64,000 bases of DNA from Diadophis punctatus similis (GCA_023053685.1 JALIGW010000002.1:42724720-42788719); one strand, 5' to 3'; positions 38,650 to 51,281 are shown, counted from the first letter of the stretch. A program made the numbers and translations. The notes: generated from the sequence alone by a model not told the origin.

Positions 38650-39677
38650 TTGCCTGTATCTCTTTCAATAGTGCAGTATACAAAGGAGACTTCGTCTCTG
38701 CACTACATCCTACAGCATCTTGAATCTCTTTGGACCTATGCATGGGTCCTCTTTGTAGACTTTAGTTCAGCATTCAATACCATCATTCCAGACACTCTTC
38801 TAACTAAGCTAAACCAGCTAGAGGTACCTGAACACACTTGTAAGTGGATCATAAGCTTCCTAACAAACAGAAAGCAGCAGGTGAAGCTAAGCAGAATCAC
38901 ATCAGATACCTGTACAATTAGCACAGGGGCCCACCAAGGCTGTGTGCTCTTCTCTCTATATACCAATGACTGCATCCCTAACAATCCATCTGTTAAACTA
39001 CTGAAGTTCGCAGATGACACAACAGTGATTGGTCTCATTCAAGACAATGATGAATCCGCATACAGACGGGAGGTTGAACTAGTCTCGTGGTGCGACCAGA
39101 ACAATCTGGAACTGAACACTCAAAACCGTAGAAATAGTGGTAGACTTTAGGAGAAAGCCTCCCATACTCCCACCTCTTACAATACTGGACAACACAGTAT
39201 CAACAATAGAGACCTTCAAATTTCTAGGTTCTACCATATCGCAAGATCTAAAATGGACACCTAACATCAAAAACGTCATCAAAAAAGCACAACAAAGAAT
39301 GTTCTTTCTGCGCCAACTCAGAATGCTCAACCTGCCCAAGAAGCTGCTGATACAGTTCTACAGAGGAATTATTGAGTCCGCTATCTGCACCACTATAACT
39401 GTCTGGTTTGGTTCTGCAACCCAACAAGACAGACACAGACACTGGATAATTAGAACTACAGAAAAAAATGATTGCTACCAACCTGCCTTCCATTGAAGAC
39501 CTGTATACTGCACGAGTCAAAAAGAGGGCTGTGAAAATATTTACAGACCCCTCACATCCTGGACATAAACTGTTTCAACTCCTACCCTCAAAACGACGCT
39601 ATAGAGCACTGCACACCAGAACAACTAGACACAAGAACAGTTTTTCCCCGAACGCCATCACTCTGCTAAACAAATAA
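38650..39677 (+). pseudogene. CR1 reverse transcriptase ORF, broken
   Basis: The first frame (38650 to about 39120) carries reverse transcriptase motifs in order: FVDFSSAFNTI, then TGAHQGCVLF with an apparent loss of about four codons just after it, then LKFADDT with the catalytic aspartates at 39010-39018. A frameshift near 39118-39124 moves the continuation (VVDFRRKP, then FKFLGSTISQDLKW) to another frame. A second slip in an A-run near 39464 moves the C-terminal part (NLPSIEDLYTARVKKRAV, ending at a stop near 39677) again. This copy cannot make an active enzyme. The start is a truncation point, not a real start codon. Confidence 0.9.
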
Positions 39678-39970
39678 TTCCCTCAACACTGTCAAACTAT
39701 TTACTAAGTCTGCACTACTATTAATCTTCTCATTGTTCCCATCACCCATCTCCTCCCACTAATGACTGTATGACTGTCACTTTGTTGCTTGTATACTTAC
39801 GATTTATATTGACTGGTTCCTAATATGATTTGATTGCTTATTTATACACGGACTATCATTAAGTGTTGTACCTTATGATTCTTGACAAACGTATCTTTTC
39901 TTTTATGTATACTGAGAGCATATGCACCAAGACAAATTCCTTGTGTGCCCAATCACACGTGGCCAATAAA

Positions 39971-40049
39971 ATTCTATTCTATTCTATTCTATTCTATTCT
40001 ATTCTATTCTATTCTATTCTATTCTATTCTATTCTATTCTATTCTATTC
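39971..40049 (+). repeat. (ATTCT)16 microsatellite at LINE 3' end
   Basis: About 16 uninterrupted ATTCT units begin immediately after the AATAAA of the CR1 3' end, so the array grew from the LINE tail. Confidence 0.98.
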
Positions 40050-40107
40050 CAGAATAAATGCTTCAGTTCAGGCAATTGACATGGCCATATACCTCTGTCA
40101 AATAGAG

Positions 40108-40349
40108 CAGCAGTCACCAACCGGTGATCCATGGAGCACTGGTGGTCCGTGATAAAATTTTGGTGGTCCGCAGAAAAATTATTTGCATTTTTATATTGCA
40201 CTAAATCAGGGGTCTTCAAACTATGGCCCCTGGGCTGGATACATGCAATGAACACTTGTGTTGCTGCAGACCCCTTTGGGGTCTTTTTGTGCAGGATTTA
40301 AAATTATGAATTTAGTGGTCCCTGAGGTCCGAAAAGTTGGTGACTCTTG
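40108..40349. mobile_element. hAT-like element with a nested related insertion
   Basis: Ends CAGCAGTCACCAAC and GTTGGTGACTCTTG are imperfect inverted repeats. The flanks AAATAGAG (40100-40107) and ATATAGAG (40350-40357) form an 8-bp target duplication with one mismatch. Inside, 'ggtggtccg' repeats are interrupted near 40207 by a second sequence that starts CAGGGGTCTTCAAACTATGG, itself typical of a hAT-type left end. The right end of the nested piece is not clear. Confidence 0.75.
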
Positions 40350-40357
40350 ATATAGAG

Positions 40358-41794
40358 CAGTGTACATATGCCTAATCCTCAGTGAATTAACTCCCCAAAT
40401 CATTGATATTGATCCATGGAAATATAAATAGGTTGAATATCTGATCCTCAAGGATGATACTAGAAAAGGACAGTTCTGGCTTACTTTGATTTAATTCTGT
40501 TTTCTGTTTTTTCTATAAGGACCATATAGATAATACAAAAGTTAATATCGTGCACATTGTAGCCTTTTATATGAACATGCACGTATAAAAATATTTTATT
40601 GTATTTTCCTATCATATAACTAAGCTGTTGTTCTAGAAAAGGAACGTGTATCTCTTTGGGGAAGTACATATTGGTTAGCGATAATGGGCGATAACACAAC
40701 TCTAAGATGACAAGTTGGCAGATTTATATTGTAAGCAGAGAACATGAAACTCTGGTGGGTTCTCTTTGCCATATATTCATGCCTGCTCATTGGAATCCAG
40801 CCCAAGGATTTAGAACTCAGAAAGCATGCAGAGAAATATAATTAACATCATTGAACATTATCACTTCAAAGAGAATAATAATTTAAGGTGTCAAAAAGTC
40901 AGACATGGAAATTTGTTTTATGATAGTCTTCAAACCACTTTTTCTCTAAGGATGCTGAAGAGGCAGTTTGTGAATGAAGTACAGTAGAAGTGTTAGGTGT
41001 GGTAGGTCGAAGAGAAATCTTGATAGGAAACATAGAGCTAAATTTTGAAAACAAGTAACTGGAGTATATAAAATTTAATAGCTACAAAGGACCTAACTCA
41101 GATGCTTTTTAGGGGTTAGCCGAGTTGAGAAATGGTGCAATGTATACAATGTTTTTCCTCTTTGCGTACAAAAGAAAGTCAATGCACCATATTAAAAATT
41201 GATGGGAATTTTCTGCATGTAAGATTGGTTGTTTTGTTTCCCTTTTGCACAAGAAATCGTTAAATACTTGATGAGAACTCCGAGGCAACATGCCATGCCA
41301 AATAGAATGTCCATCACAAATATAATTTTATCTCAATATTATTTTTTGTTTGTTTTTACACATAGAAAATGTGCATCAATTGTAAGTCATTTGAATATCC
41401 CTGGAAACTTAATGCTTCATAAATATATAATGAATGAAGAACTGGCCGATGTCCATCTAATTAATTACTGTATTGGAAGCAATCGCTGTAATTGGTGATA
41501 AATGAATGCTCTTTCCATTTGTTGAATGATTTGATATTGCAATGTGCTAACTCAACATCAGCCTCAAATATAGAACAAGGTCTTTTTTGTCCACACCTGC
41601 CCAAAGCAGTCAATGCCTTTTACCGTGCCAAATAGTTATTGGATTTAAAATGTTTCGATAAATGATGTAGAAGTATATTTCTCATATGTTTAAGTAAAGC
41701 ACACTAATTAGAAAATGGTGTATATCACAGAGGGACATACACATATAAAGTTCTTAAAGACTAAGGTCAGTTAGCAAACTGTATCTGAACTGTA
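40358..41794. other. Intergenic DNA
   Basis: No supported gene. Nothing repetitive that I can name. Confidence 0.45.
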
Positions 41795-42030
41795 TCCAGG
41801 ATAGCAATAGCACTTTACTTATATACCGCTTCATAGTGCTTTACAGTCCTCTCTAAGCAGTTTACAGAGTTCGGCATATTGCCCCCAACAATCTGGGTCC
41901 TCATTTTACCGACCTCAGAAGGATGGAAGGCTGAGTCAACCTTGAGCCTGGTGAGATTTGAACAGCTGAACTGCTGAACTAGCAGTCAGCCTGCAGTCGC
42001 AGCATTTAACCACTGCACCACTTCAGGATG
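41795..42030 (+). mobile_element. MIR-like SINE, near full length
   Basis: 'tataccgcttcatagtgctttacag' followed by 'cctctctaagcagtttacag', 'ctgggtcctcattttaccgacctc', 'ttgagcctggtgagatttgaacagctgaac' and 'taaccactgcaccac'. This is a very common squamate SINE with a tRNA-like 'gatttgaac' box region and a 'aaccactgcaccac' end. Direction is taken from the usual published order of these words. Confidence 0.7.
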
Positions 42031-42486
42031 CAAGAGAGATCTTAGTAAATGACTGAACTACGGTGAAAACGAATAACAATATACACATAGAAAATTAGAA
42101 AGGGTAAGGAACAGCCTAAGAATTTTCAGTATAATAGGTAGACAGATAGCAAAAAACTGTTTTCCAACACAGCCAAGAGACAAATTTACTACCTCAATGA
42201 AAACTAGTTCCAGGTTACTAAGCAATAGTATCCCTCTAATAAATCAGTGGTTCCTAAACTATTTGACGCAATAAGCCTGGTCTCAAAAAATGTTATTATG
42301 TCTACGCACACATGTACACACACATACACACACACAAATACAAAAAACTCTGTCGTTTTACAGCAACAGCACTCCCAAACTGGATCTTGACTCACAAACA
42401 AGCAATTATAAATTGTTTCATTATTCAGGAAATCCCCAAATTACACCTTTGAGGGTAATTATCCCAGGTTTAAGAACTACCGTAAT

Positions 42487-42521
42487 ATTTATTTATTTAT
42501 TTATTATTTATTTATTTATAT
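42487..42521 (+). repeat. (TTTA)n tract
   Basis: Short ATTT/TTTA run at the 3' end of the antisense LINE that follows. It is probably its tail read on the opposite strand. Confidence 0.8.
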
Positions 42522-42985
42522 TTTGTCAAGTACGTATTGGTAATATACATAGATATAACATTGTTTATATACATAAGATGGGTACTGATAAGAGGGAACA
42601 TTAGACAGGGACGGTAGGCATGCTGGTGCGCTTATGCACACCCCTTACTGACTTCTTAGGAATCGGGTGAGGTCAACAGTGGACAGTTTAACGGTAAAGT
42701 TTTGGGGGTTTGGTGACGAAACCACAGAGTCAGGTAGTGAGTTCCAGGCATTAACCACTCTGTTGCTAAAGTCGTATTTTCTACAGTCAAGTTTGGAGCG
42801 GTTCACTTTGAGTTTGTATCTGTTCTGTGCACGTGTATTGTTGTGGTTGAAGCTGAAGTAGTCATTGACAGGAAGGATGTTGTAGCAGATAATTTTATGA
42901 TCTATGCTTAGCTCGTGCTGAAGGCGACGTAGTTCTAAGCTTTCTAAGCCCAGGATTTCAAGCCTGGTTGCGTGATTACATGGAT
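42522..42985 (-). mobile_element. LINE 3' end of a CR1/L2-type element, antisense
   Basis: Minus strand at about 42893-42700 stays open for nearly 60 codons with PVNDYFSFNHNNTRAQNRYK, then FSNRVVNAWNSLPDSVV. The FS-x-RVVNAWNSLP motif is the conserved C-terminus of CR1/L2/Jockey-type LINE polyproteins. A 3' UTR and a TAAA-type tail (42521-42487) follow. It belongs to a different family from the ATTCT-tailed CR1 at 38640. Confidence 0.75.
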
Positions 42986-45000
42986 TGTGTTACAGTCAGT
43001 GACCTGTGCCATCTTCTTAAATATTGTATTCCATGCTCCCTTTCATCTGAATTTATTTTGCCTCCATGCTTCATAACTATTGACATTTTGTGGACTTTCA
43101 GCACATTCTGCTCTCATTTGGCTGTATTGGGTTGTCCAGAGTGATGCTGTTTCTATAATATAGGCAACAACATAATAGAAAGACATGTAAAATGCAAAAT
43201 TCTCCTGGTTGATCTACAGTATCTCCAATCCTCACCCTCAAGTGGTCAACATTCTCTGTCACTGAGCATACTTGGTCCATGTTATTAGTGTAGGCAACTT
43301 TATCTAATTAGGTTTTGTGTCTCCTCTGTGGCATTTCTTGGCTCAAGTTAAAACCCTACGTATCCCTCTAGGATGGGAGTGGCGCCTGATGACTACAACA
43401 ATGACATTCACAGCTTGAAGACTGAAAAAGTAGAAAAGATGCAAATGCAGCATTTGACTTCTTCAGTTAAGACAGAAGTTCTATTCATTAAATTTGGGGA
43501 GTGGAAAGCAAGTGTATATTGCTTGCCAGGACACAATGTTTTCATCCCAACTTACCCATGTTATATGTCATTGTAGGTTTTGGTTATATCAGGAGAAGAG
43601 TGAGATTTTCTTTGTACATAAACTATGTATCTATGAATTTGCTCACTATAAGTACTGATAAAGGAAGATGAAAATTGTTGTAATCCATTTGTAGCCCAAT
43701 CTTTGGTATAAAGAAAAATCATGATTGCAACAACCCATTGGGGGGGGGGAAATCCAAACTTCACACTTAATACTTTTGCCCAATAAACCAAAGTAACTCC
43801 AAAGAGCATGAAAGTTTCTCAGATTCTAATAAAGATATTATATAATTAAGAATTTTATGTTTAGCCACAATTAACGCTCCTGAGTAAATATGATTTACAG
43901 TATTACTAATTTAAGATTCAGCACAGAATAATTTTTAAGTTATTCAAAACCTTCTTAGAGTGAAGTAAATATAAAATATGTTGAATTGTATGTAATTTGA
44001 TTGCATGTTACTAGACTACAGAAAAAAGCATCAATGGAAATAATATAAATGATTGAGATATTTTCCATTGAAATTCCCACAAGTTGAAGAAATTTATGAA
44101 TTTTTATTAAACATGCTTCTATGCAGCAGCAAACAAAATTATTCTTGGCAGTTCACATATTGCTCAGAATAGATTTCCCGGGATATTTATGGGGGCCAAA
44201 GAAAACATGGTATGTGATAGGAAAAACTGGAAAAAAAATGTTAGAGATGCAGCATCCTATGATTAGATCTTTGAATGCTAGCTCCATGCAGAAAGTAAAT
44301 AATATCTTCATTTTCATTTGCACTGATTACATATAATAAACCACATATAAGGAGAGATATGGAGTTGTGCTGACATGGTAACATCACACCTCTTATAGCA
44401 TGTAATTTCAGCTAAGAAAAGCTAAAATAATGTTTTATTCTGTTTTTTAACCCACAGTTTTGGACTTAAAACATTTTTGGGATTTAAGGCTGTATGCAAT
44501 TTCTAGTTCTTTGATTAACTTTGAAGAGTACAATATTTTAACACGCAAATGGAAATTTCCACATGTACAAAAATGCCTTAAAAGTCCATATTAAATTCTG
44601 CATAGCATCAGTACTTAAAATGTTATCTAATGATGATTTTTTATAATATTTTGACTATGGTTATTTGTATTACTGGGATAATTTTTTTAATTTACTGCAT
44701 CTGTATTCTACTATATACGGTAGCTTCAGAAGTCTTTACAACACTACATACAAAGGAACTATCACAATCAAATCTGTATGCACAACTATGAAAACTAGTT
44801 ACACCAAGCAAAACAACATCATGTCAGATGAAAAGTTAAAAGAATGATACTGGGAATGAATGATTTTCAAATGTTGAAAAGAGGATCTGGCAAGTTTATC
44901 CAGAGCAATAATTCAAATCAAACTATGTCACAATTGGGAAGATTTTTATTTTGTTTTATCAGGTAAATCTCAGACAAGAAGAAACATCTGATTATTTCTT
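42986..45000. other. Intergenic DNA
   Basis: Short open frames only (for example 43373-43576). None is convincing. Confidence 0.45.
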
Positions 45001-45229
45001 TATTTATTAGATTTTTATCCTGCCTCAATTACTTTATATGTAATTCAAGGCAGAAAACATACTTAATACTCCTTCCTCTTCCTATTTTCCCCACAAAAGC
45101 AGTCCTATAAGGTGAGTTGGGCTGAGAGAGTGATTGGCCCAAAGCCACACAAACAGCTTTCACAACTAGAACTCACAATCTCCTGGTTTCTAGATCAGCA
45201 TGTTGACCATAAGACAAAACTGGCTCTCA
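45001..45229 (+). mobile_element. MIR-like SINE (squamate)
   Basis: Order of blocks: 'tttatcctgcc', 'ctccttcctcttcctattttcccc', 'ggtgagttgggctgagagag', 'gattggcccaaagccac', 'ctagaactcacaatctcctggtttctag', 'ccataagacaaaactggctctc'. The copy at 46320-46525 has the same blocks in the same order. Confidence 0.75.
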
Positions 45230-47271
45230 TAAAGATGTCATAAAGATCACAAAATCTACTAAGGTGTTGTCTTCATTGATTGAACAGAAGTGTCTTTCTG
45301 TATATAGATACTTCACCAATGACCAATTTCCTCTACATTGTATACTGGGGAACAGTACATATAATAATAGGAAATGATAATAATAATAATTTAAAAAATT
45401 CCTAAGTCATTCAGTCCATCTTTCTATACTGCAGCTGAGCATTGATATTTAACTTCTGGATTCTAGTGATTGCACTTGAATCTATGGCCATATGTGTTTT
45501 TAATTATATGTATTGTGTGTATGTATTCTTTAATTGTATGTATCGTATGTATTCTGCAATCTATTGATATAGAGTAAGTTATAAGTTATAAATATTGTGA
45601 CAAATAGGATCCATTATTTTAAGAAGTTGGATTAAATTGTGCTGGGGAGCAAACACAGCTGTCTGAATCTGAGAGCTGAGATCACATCATACAGGACTCA
45701 CTTGTACAATTTCTTGGATATCTATAATTTTAAAAGCTGCATGTTTATGCAATTTAAATTATCTTCCGTGGCAACGTTTGTAGTATCCTATAATTTGACT
45801 GAGGGATGATGGTATTCAAATCACTATTTGCAAGGAGTGGACATAACTGGTACACAAGTTAAAATTTGTACTGTTATTCAGTATACTCAATTCTATTCTG
45901 TATTCTGTATTCTTGAAAAGAGTTTATTGTGGAAACCCTTTGTTGTTCGTAGCTTTTTATTCATAGAAAGGCTTTGTCTTTGATCAGAAGTCCGAAATAA
46001 ACAGAATTTTTGTATGAGATTAGAGAAAGAAATTGAAAAATCTCATTAAGTGGGAATTCGGTGATCATTGCATTGCTTTAAACAAGGCTGTTTATAGTTG
46101 GTGCTGTTGTTGTTTTTTCTCTTTCTTTGAATGTCATGCCCATTGAATTGTTACATAATTTCATTTCCTTTAGATGTGGGTGCCTAAAATAAAACTATGT
46201 CCTTTACTATTTAAATAATTTCTTTACTCAACGTAGAACAAAAAATATGATATTATTTTTCTTCCAGAGGAAAATTGTGTTAGAATTGTTATATATTTAT
46301 TTATGCATGTATTTATTATATTTATAAATAACTTAAGATAGTGAACACACCTAATGCTCCTTCCCCTTCTTATTTTCCCCACAATAACAACCTTGTGAGA
46401 TTGGTTGAACTAAGAGAGAATGGCCAGAAGTCACCCAACTAGCTTTCATGCCTTAAAGCAGGACTAAAACTCACAATTTCCTGGTTTCTAGGGGGTGTCT
46501 TTACCATTAGACCAAAATGTCTCTCTATTTAAACTTTAAGTTTAACAAATAGTACGTACTCAAAAAAATAGATTTAATTTGTACTTGTTTGCCCTAATTC
46601 TTTCTTAACACAAACTGTGTATTGTTTGGTCATTGCTGCAGATAATCTTTAATTTAATCTTCTAGGTGAATGTCATGATATTTAGAAGACAACAATTAAT
46701 TTCTGATTCTAAATAATACAAATACCTCCCTTATTTTGCACTATGTTTTTATTTGTCTTTGCTTTATCTAAAATCAATTGAACCTTTCCAAGTTTGCTTT
46801 TTTTCCTTGAGGGGAAAAACTGGAATTCGCAATAGTAGATATATTGAGAAGAATAACTATAATTGATCCTATCAAAAATAACACTACATTATTCATGACA
46901 GGTTTGTTTTATTATACTGGAGTACTGTATCCTGGTTAACTTTATATATCATCTATTTATATAGAAATGTCCTTGGCAGTGATGTTGTAGGCATATAGTA
47001 AATGGCTTTCAAGTGCAGGAAGGAAATAATGTCAGTGAATAAGAAGCTGAGCCAAGGATCAAGTATATTAATTATGACAATAACTGCATATCAATATGCT
47101 TGGTGCATTACAGATTATTATAAAGAAAAGGAAGATCTCTATCTCAACATATTACGAAATAAATTTAATTCGTGCAACCAGAAGTTCTGTAAGAGGCTAA
47201 CATAATAGTAGATGGATGTGAATAAATGCAATGTATCATGTATTTCATTTCAGCTGGGTAATATGTAATAT
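45230..47271. other. Intergenic DNA around the second SINE
   Basis: Outside the SINE at 46320-46525 I see no supported feature. ATTGTATGTAT-type low complexity occurs near 45500-45560. Confidence 0.45.
46320..46525 (+). mobile_element. MIR-like SINE (squamate), second copy
   Basis: Shares 'aatgctccttccccttcttattttccccacaa', 'gaatggccagaagtcaccca', 'ggactaaaactcaca', CTGGTTTCTAG and 'ttagaccaaaatgtctctc' with the copy at 45001-45229, 1.3 kb away in the same orientation. Confidence 0.75.
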
Positions 47272-47306
47272 GTCTATGGTGATTATCAGTCATCCAGGTT
47301 ATGGTT

Positions 47307-47695
47307 GTCCCAAAGGTGCTTTTTTCAAGAGGCAACTGGACTTTCTGGTTTTTCTTTGAAGACGTTTCGCTTCTCATCCAAGAAGCTTCTTCAGCTCTGA
47401 CTGGATGGTGGGGAATGGAAGGATTTATACTCCTTGCAGACAGCTGGTCATTTGCATTCTTTTAGCAGGTTGTTAAGGTCACCTGGAGGTACACCCTGAT
47501 GACACAGATAAACCTCCATGTGACCTTAATGACCCACTAAAACAATGCAAATGTTCAGCTGTCTGCAAGGAGTATAAATCCTTCCATTCCCCACCATCCA
47601 GTCAGAGTTGAAGAAGTTTCTTGAATGAGAAGCGAAATGTCTTCAAAGAAAAACCAGAAAGTCCAGTTGCCTCTTGAAAAAAGCACCTTTGGGAC
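47307..47695. mobile_element. 389-bp foldback DNA element
   Basis: A nearly complete palindrome. Left arm begins GTCCCAAAGGTGC and right arm ends GCACCTTTGGGAC. The centre is near 47501, and arms of about 180 bp include 'gatgagaagcgaaatgtctt' and its inverse. Extra left-side sequence from about 47272 ('gtctatggtgattatcag') may also belong. It is non-coding. It shares its arms with the shortened copy at 13088-13290. Confidence 0.88.
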
Positions 47696-48144
47696 AGCTG
47701 GGCAATAGCTTTGCACGACCCGGAAAATGACCAAAAACAACAAAACCAAACCCAGAGGAAGCAGGCAGAAAAAGAGAAGAGAGAAACTGAGATGAACTGA
47801 TAATATGAAGGTGCAGAGAGTGGGAATAAACAGAAGGCTAGAATATTTCTGAGCCAGCAACAATTCATCACAAGTCATGAAAGTAGAGGAGGCCAAAGTC
47901 AGAGAATGAGCAATGCTGAAATTGACAAAATGTTGCTAAACACAGAAAAAAAAGCTATCTAAAGGCTAATAACAGAGTAGAGATTAAAAAAGAGTCCATC
48001 AGCCTGACTGATTGGGCCAGTCAGCTGGGTCTGAAATTGTCAGCAAGAATGTTGAAACCAACAAGAAAGGTTGTAATATTGTTAGAGAAAAATAAGGCAA
48101 GACTGTAAACTTAAAAGTGTGAAAGAGCTAAAGATACCTCCTAT

Positions 48145-48230
48145 GTTGCTGCAGAGGTACTGAACTCCCAGCACACTGATGGAGGTTCTGGGAATTGCAG
48201 TTGATATGTGTAGGACAAGTTGATGATACA
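48145..48230. mobile_element. Weak foldback-like repeat fragment
   Basis: 'tgaactcccag' near 48164 and 'ttctgggaattgcagt' near 48188 form the decayed inverted core (AACTCCCAG/CTGGGAGTT type) of the hAT-like foldbacks seen intact at 61943-62078. Confidence 0.35.
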
Positions 48231-48454
48231 GCATATTGTCATGGGTATTCAGCGAGAAGAAAAAGAACTTCTAATGAAGAGGAGCAGTGGAACAGGAGAA
48301 GCAAGGAGATAGTAAATATTGCCACTGCATCTTCCAGGGAGTACTTCAGGGAGCAGTAGCAAAATTAATTCTAGATTGGAAAGTACTAGTAGTAGGATAT
48401 GTCCTTGAGGAAATCAAGAAAGGAAAGCTATGGATGAAAGTTTTCTAAGCAAGG

Positions 48455-48890
48455 GGATAGTTGGATATGTGGTTTATTTATGTGCCAATGTTGACTCTTA
48501 GCAACCACATTGAAATATTTTATCCAGGATGATCAGTCCCTGTCTAGCCCTTCAGGCCTTCAGTGTACCATTGCTTCTCTAATCAAGTCCATCCATACAA
48601 GAATAGTTGGATTGGTTTATTGTACGACCCATCTTTATGTCAATATCACTACATAGCGATTCAATATCATTCAATAACATGATTCAATGTCATATATTTT
48701 TGGATTCCCTGCCCAGGGCTTCTGCTTCACTTTGAACCCAGCCCACTATTCCAGCTGCATATCTAATGACTGGAATCACTCATGTATTAATAACCTTGGT
48801 GGTATTTCCATCACTAAGTTTGGACTTTAAAATCTTCGGTTTTCTTCAGGCATTTTCTTTCTTGTATATTTGGGCTATATTCAGCTCATG
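48455..48890 (-). mobile_element. Possible old LINE fragment, antisense
   Basis: Text such as 'ttgactcttagcaaccac', 'tgtctagcccttcaggccttcag' and 'cagcccactattccagctg' has the texture of antisense LINE coding sequence. The region at 57838-58130 has the same texture. No frame is intact and I cannot assign the family. Confidence 0.3.
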
Positions 48891-50696
48891 TGGCTAAAGA
48901 GAAAGAATTGTCTATATATGAAGAGAGACAAGTTTGAACTGGGAGCTAAGAGACAAATTGATATTAAAGAAACAGCCTAAAGGTCACAGGTGCAAAAAAC
49001 ACGCCATGATGCTATTTTCTCCATGCCTAACAAAGGTGATCCTAGAAGAGTGAACTTTACGGTATCATTATGAAAGAGAAAAGCAAGGCAAATTAATCAT
49101 GTTCCATTATCTTAACAGCTTGCACTAACGGGCACCTGGTGCACAAGTTCTATTCATTTCAATAAAAGATTCCAAAACCAAAAATTAATGGAAGTTGCAC
49201 AGTCAGTGATGGTTGGATAGAAGTGAGAAATATTGATTGTTCTAAAACCTGCAGGAAGCCCACTATCTAAATAAATAAATAAAATATATCAGTGAATAAC
49301 AGATTAAAGTATGTTTCACTAGGTTCCCTCTGCTGTGCTGGTTAACTCAGGAATATAAAAAGTGTCTTACTTTTAAATTTATTTTTAAACAATGCAAAAT
49401 TGAATTCATTACTCAGATTCATTACTCAAGTAGCATATATATATAAGTATTTTCAATAATTTTTAACTAGTTCTGTGAAGGATTTCAGTTGCCATCCTGT
49501 CTTCTCTGGGCTCAATGGATGTTGTGCCTCTTCTATGCAAATATGCATATGATTGGGCTTCAAACTTGTTATTGAGCTGAAACCACATGCTATTTTTCCA
49601 TGTATACAAATTATTTTTGTGACACACTGCACAAATTAGGATGCTATATAACTTTTGCTAGGAATTTTTTTGCGATGGAAGAAATAGACAAGTGAGAAAG
49701 TTCTTGCCAATTCCTTGCAAACTTGAGAAAAGACAAAAGGTCTCAGAGGAGACCTAAGAGATATGTTCTCCTTCCATACTTTAAATCAAGGTCAATTTCA
49801 GAGGCATGATTTCCTGCCAGTCATCAACAGCCAAATAAGAAAGCCTTTGAAAAAAGTTTCAACTTGGGAAACAAGAACGAACGGGACACTGAAGCTGATG
49901 GCTGAAGTTTCAGGTGTAATTAAGAGGGAAAATGGCAGCATGTCATATTCATCTTTTGTAAGCAACCTCAATCAGGATGGCATCCCACAAACAATAGAGC
50001 ACCTTTGTTCATCTATTATGCATGTACCTGAACATTTGTGGAGACTGATGGAGAGGGCAAAGAGAGGAGGAATAGTGCAAAGAGGCTGAAAGAAGGCAAA
50101 GCTATAGCGGAGGATAGAAAGTTTTAATGTCAGCCATTCAGCTGATTGAATTGATACAGTGAGCTAGGGTTTCTTAACACCGAAGCCTCTTCCCCCCCCC
50201 CCCTTTCCTGAAGTCTATTGTGTGAGCAAAGTTATAGGTTTAAAGTCATTTGAAATTGAGCCTTGTGACACCTATTAAGCTAACAGATGTAGATACGCAG
50301 CTGGATAAATTACAGTGTGCTTCAACAATGCTTGATTCATTTACAGGGACAGAGGTGTTGTGTGATGGTTGAGATTTTTTCTCCCCATCGGCATTTTCAC
50401 ATGAGGCACACTCCTTTCTTGGTCTTTTGTCTCTGTCAGACGTTTTCTATTAAAAATAAAAGATGGTCTTCCCTAACAAGAAGGAACCAATTTGAGAGTC
50501 AGCACCAAGAGAGGTATGTTTTGCTTGCTTGTTTGTCTGCTCTCTTGCCATTTAATTTGGACCAACAGATGCATTTAAAAGAAAAGAAGTGCAAACTAAA
50601 TGGACTACATCAAAGAATAGCAAATTTTTTGTAAAGGGAACTTGTGCACAGGGAGACATTCTTGTCTCACAAAAATTACAATCAAAGGAAGCTATG

Positions 50697-50842
50697 CAGC
50701 GATGGGTTGCTCCCGGTTCAATCCAGTTCTGTGAACCGGTAGTGGCGGCGGGAGGCTCCGCCCACCCACCGTGATGCTTCTGCGCATGCACGCACGAGCG
50801 CACACGCAAACCAGTAGCAGCGGGTTTTAAAACCCACTACTG
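50697..50842. mobile_element. hAT-like MITE, 146 bp, with 8-bp TSD
   Basis: Starts CAGCGATGGGTT and ends AACCCACTACTG. The exact duplication AAGCTATG lies at 50689-50696 and 50843-50850. Same family as 36319-36485, including the CTCCGCCCACCCACC block, but with internal differences. Confidence 0.95.
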
Positions 50843-51148
50843 AAGCTATGCCTTTGTTCTTGGAGGGGGAAAAACCAACCGACAGTAGTGCAGTTTAATT
50901 CTATGCATGCTTACTCAAAAGTAAGTTTTTTCTATATTCTATAGGTTGTACTTCAGTAGTAGTCATAGCATTTCAATTTCAAGGAAACTGAGAAGTAGTA
51001 GGAAACTGTAATACGTATGCCTGCATCTTTTTTTCAAACTTATTTGGTCACAAATTATTAGGAAAGCAATTAAGGGAATTGGCCTAGCAAAGTATTCTGA
51101 ACGCAGAAATAATCCTCCTTTTCACAAGTGGGATCCCAAATTTTCATG

Positions 51149-51281
<133 letters not shown>

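Larger units (their letters stand above)
38640..40049 (+). mobile_element. CR1 (L3/Snake1-like) LINE, 5' truncated, with ATTCT tail
   Basis: This is a 1.4-kb 3' portion of a CR1-clade non-LTR retrotransposon. It contains the reverse transcriptase region, a C-terminal region, a short 3' UTR (about 39678-39970), and then a pure ATTCT array at 39971-40049. The tail word 'ggccaataaa' directly precedes the array. Related 3' ends are at 16849-16975 and, inverted, 62523-62995. Seeding of AATAG microsatellites by such LINEs is established for snakes. Confidence 0.93.
47696..50688. other. Intergenic DNA
   Basis: No supported gene. The 108-codon frame at 49763-50089 has no recognised similarity and no gene context. 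Confidence 0.45.

Noticed and set aside
38650..39150. Reverse transcriptase frame as a host gene
   Set aside because: Catalytic FADD and flanking motifs, frameshifts, 5' truncation and the ATTCT tail identify a dead CR1 LINE.
39971..40049. CRISPR-like or other spaced repeat array
   Set aside because: Pure tandem ATTCT without spacers; a microsatellite in eukaryotic DNA.
41795..42030. A tRNA gene
   Set aside because: The tRNA-like words belong to a SINE. No complete cloverleaf with a proper acceptor stem is seen.
49763..50089. 108-codon open frame
   Set aside because: Peptide is not low complexity, but no motif is recognised and the region has no other gene signal. Left as chance pending a search.
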